From NCBI RefSeq assembly GCF_002216795.1, contig NZ_CP022317.1:1-61637 (forward strand): a DNA stretch of 61,637 nucleotides, read 5' to 3'. Below the pieces are notes generated by a model. It was not told where the DNA came from and made no database searches. It saw only the letters and a list, made by a program, of their open reading frames with translations. Within the stretch, counting starts at the first letter, position 1. Every line of letters begins with the position of its first letter. The DNA comes from Brachybacterium avium. Its GTDB lineage: Bacteria; Actinomycetota; Actinomycetes; Actinomycetales; Dermabacteraceae. The position numbers and the translations under genes were made by a program. This document shows, piece after piece, positions 59,948-61,637 of the stretch.

Positions 59948-60877
59948 TCAGTCCGCGTCCGGTCCGGGGCGGAGCGCGGTCACCTGGTGGCGCTGGGCGC
60001 GGATGGAACACCCGCCGGATTCGAGCGTGAGGGTCTTGGTGTTGGCGCGCTTGATGCGCCACCAGGTGCCGCCGCGGACCTGCACGAGGTCCCCGGCCTT
60101 CGCGGCGCTGGTGTCCAGGACCTTGCCGTCGGCGATCTGCTGGGCGCGGACGCCCTCCCAGTAGGCGATCTGCTCGCGCAGCTGCTCCATGCGGGGCGTG
60201 TCCGCGATGTCCTCGTGGGAGACCTCGGCGATGACGGCGGAGCCGCTGGCGACCGTGTACCCGGGCCGCTGCTGGCGCTCCAGCTTCCGCAGCTCGGCGC
60301 GGAGCTTGTCGAGGCGGTTCGCGGTGGTCGAGGGGTGCTCGGGCCGGGTGTTGACCCGGGCGGCGTTGGCCTTGCGCTCTGCCTCGCGCGCGGCCTCCCC
60401 GGCGTCGATCGCCTTGCGCATGTTCGTGTGGATCTTCGCGGCGTCCCGCCGGGCCCGGCCCTCGGAGTGGTGGCCGACCAGGATCGGCTGGCCGAAGGGG
60501 ATGCCCGAGCTGATCTGATCGGCCGCGGCGTGGTGGGCGTCTGCGGCGGACTGGTGCCGGGCGGCCTTGGCATCGAGGGCCGCGGCCCGATCGGCCGCCC
60601 GAGCGGCCTTGTCCGCCTCGACCTCGGCCGTGGGCCGGGCGGTGTTGTCCACCTCGATCTCGACCTCGAACCCGGCTTCGCGCAGCTGGCGGGCGGTGGC
60701 TTCGATCTGCCAGCCGCGGGCGTCATGGTCCCGGGAACTGGGGATGTACCAGCTGCCGAGGTTGCGGGACCAGCGCCACCGGTTGGCCTTGAGCGCGTCC
60801 GCGGACCCGTCCCCGCGGCTCGTGCCGTCGATGAGGGTTCCCTCGGTGTGGGTGTGGGTGATGGTCAGGGTGGTCAT
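59948..60877 (-). CDS. DUF3560-like protein
   Basis: A 309-residue protein. An N-terminal part reads like a small RNA- or DNA-binding domain (ALKANRWRWSRNLGSWYIPS, ATARQLREAGFEVEIEV). A long Ala/Arg-rich coiled coil carries GQPILVGHHSEGRARRDAAK, the hallmark of DUF3560. A C-terminal SH3-like region contains GDLVQVRGGTWWRIKRAN. DUF3560 proteins are common on actinobacterial plasmids and phages; their role is unknown. It overlaps the upstream gene by four bases. Confidence 0.75.
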   Translation of the reverse strand: MTTLTITHTHTEGTLIDGTSRGDGSADALKANRWRWSRNLGSWYIPSSRDHDARGWQIEATARQLREAGFEVEIEVDNTARPTAEVEADKAARAADRAAALDAKAARHQSAADAHHAAADQISSGIPFGQPILVGHHSEGRARRDAAKIHTNMRKAIDAGEAAREAERKANAARVNTRPEHPSTTANRLDKLRAELRKLERQQRPGYTVASGSAVIAEVSHEDIADTPRMEQLREQIAYWEGVRAQQIADGKVLDTSAAKAGDLVQVRGGTWWRIKRANTKTLTLESGGCSIRAQRHQVTALRPGPDAD

Positions 60878-61383
60878 CGCTGAACCTCCGGGGTGGACGG
60901 GCGCGCGGCGAGCCGCCGCATGGCGAACTGGAACAGGGGGTTGCCGGTGGCGCGGATGAGGTTCACGCGTCCGGCTTCGTTGCAGCGCTCCAGGACGCCT
61001 CTGGGGGCGTGGGGGCACGTGAGGGCGGCCCAGAGCAGGTAGGTGATCCTGACGTCCTCCAGGGCCTCCCTGAGGGCCTCTGAGGGCGTGCTCTCGGAGA
61101 AGTCCGAGTAGAGGGAGAGCCGGCGGCACACCCGGTAGACCTGCGAGCTGCGGTGAGTCTGCGGGGGAGCGGCGAGGTACTGCGCCATCTGCTCCGCGGA
61201 GTCCTCGGCGTCCGGGTCGATCCCGGCGGCCCAGTAGTGGAACGCGGGGAGCCCGTTGCGCGGGTCCTCGGTGAGGAACGAGTGCGTGATCCGGAGGTCA
61301 GCCTCAGCGGGCGGACGGGGCTCCAGCACCTGCTGGAGCACTCTGTGGATGGCCCGGGTGTCCGGGGAGGGGGCGGTGGACAT
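60874..61383 (-). CDS. Hypothetical protein
   Basis: A 169-residue helical protein (HRVLQQVLEPRPPAEADLRI, LREALEDVRITYLLWAAL). Not recognised. It is the first gene after the class B promoter at 61424-61452, coupled to the DUF3560 gene. Confidence 0.6.
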   Translation of the reverse strand: MSTAPSPDTRAIHRVLQQVLEPRPPAEADLRITHSFLTEDPRNGLPAFHYWAAGIDPDAEDSAEQMAQYLAAPPQTHRSSQVYRVCRRLSLYSDFSESTPSEALREALEDVRITYLLWAALTCPHAPRGVLERCNEAGRVNLIRATGNPLFQFAMRRLAARPSTPEVQR

Positions 61384-61423
61384 GAGTCCTCCTGTGGTGG
61401 GTGTTTCGTTCTGACAGTTACCC

Positions 61424-61452
61424 ACCGTAGGCCCGGCAACACCTAGTGTCAA
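61424..61452 (-). promoter_or_regulatory. Class B promoter
   Basis: TTGACA (61447-61452), 17 bases, TACGGT (61424-61429). TTTAGTGTTGACACTAGG gives an almost complete operator palindrome. Confidence 0.75.
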
Positions 61453-61465
61453 CACTAAAGCGGAA

Positions 61466-61518
61466 ACACGAGAACACGAACCTACGAGATTACGAGACTA
61501 CGAACCTACGAGAACACA
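61466..61518. repeat. ACGAG repeats at the right edge
   Basis: ACACGAGAACACGAACCTACGAG, then GATTACGAGACTACGAACC and GAGAACAC: six units of the dispersed family, in opposite orientation to those at the left edge. Confidence 0.7.
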
Positions 61519-61602
61519 GGGGAGGATCCAGCCGAACTCAAAAGACCAGGTCAACGCCTAATCCAGGCTCCACCCGTCACCACCCACTTACCGCACCCGG
61601 CA

Positions 61603-61619
61603 CCGGCGCGCAGCGCCGG
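61603..61619. other. Telomere-like palindrome with GCA loop
   Basis: CCGGCGC-GCA-GCGCCGG, 7-bp arms with a three-base loop, lies 18 bases from the window end. Streptomyces-type telomeres are built of such short palindromes with GCA/TGC loops. Only one is present here. The rest of 61519-61637 holds no gene. Confidence 0.4.
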
Positions 61620-61637
61620 AGCACGGACGCCGACCGC

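Overview
The window looks like a stretch of a large actinobacterial accessory replicon, most likely a conjugative plasmid from a Micrococcales-type host. The evidence is very high GC with G/C-ending codons, an Lsr2 nucleoid protein, and a replication operon whose products resemble the Streptomyces telomere proteins Tap and Tpg. No tRNA or rRNA gene was seen. All names come from reading motifs and remembered family features; no search was run.

Layout. 0.1-2.3 kb: a double-HTH regulator, a membrane J-domain protein and a NERD-type nuclease-like protein. 2.3-9.2 kb (minus strand): the replication operon, with a ribbon-helix-helix protein, a 1727-residue CHC2/Toprim/helicase protein whose C-terminal third resembles Tap, and a Tpg-like terminal protein; iteron-like repeats lie behind its promoter. 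9.4-16.1 kb: small genes, a HicA-like pair, a prepilin peptidase, Lsr2, a GNAT-like protein and a Xre/RES toxin-antitoxin pair. 16.1-22.7 kb: a resistance island abutting a 5'-truncated SRAP gene, with an FAD oxidoreductase, TetR, a paired SMR pump, an IS481/IS5564-type transposase and a Cmx-type chloramphenicol exporter with a leader peptide. 22.7-37.9 kb (minus): a Flp/Tad pilus locus (pilin, TadE-like proteins, TadC, TadB, TadA, TadZ, CpaB), envelope proteins, ParA and partner, and an atypical sigma-like protein. 38.1-51.7 kb (plus): conjugation genes for a TcpC/VirB8-like protein, small membrane proteins, VirB4-like ATPase, VirB6-like channel, cell-wall hydrolase, FtsK/TcpA-like translocase, DnaQ-like exonuclease and secreted HNH protein. 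51.7-61.4 kb (minus): HTH proteins, a glutaredoxin-like protein, endonuclease VII-like protein and many small phage/plasmid-type genes.

Two repeated promoter classes tie the modules together. Class A (GTCACA-N17-CGGTAA/G, seven copies) precedes the replication operon, the prepilin peptidase, the GNAT-like gene, the pilin operon, both conjugation operons and the glutaredoxin-like gene. Class B (TTGACA-N17-hexamer with a TTAGTGT/ACACTAA operator over the -35, eight copies) precedes a TadE gene and the small-gene operons. The sigma-like protein at 37.1-37.9 kb is a candidate reader of class A. No relaxase was recognised, which fits a linear, protein-capped or FtsK-type transfer system.

Several large genes carry single-base frameshifts in short G/C runs (tadA, virB4-like, tcpA-like and others). 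These may be consensus errors or real decay. Short degenerate ACGAG/CTCGT repeats are scattered through the intergenic regions and at both window edges.
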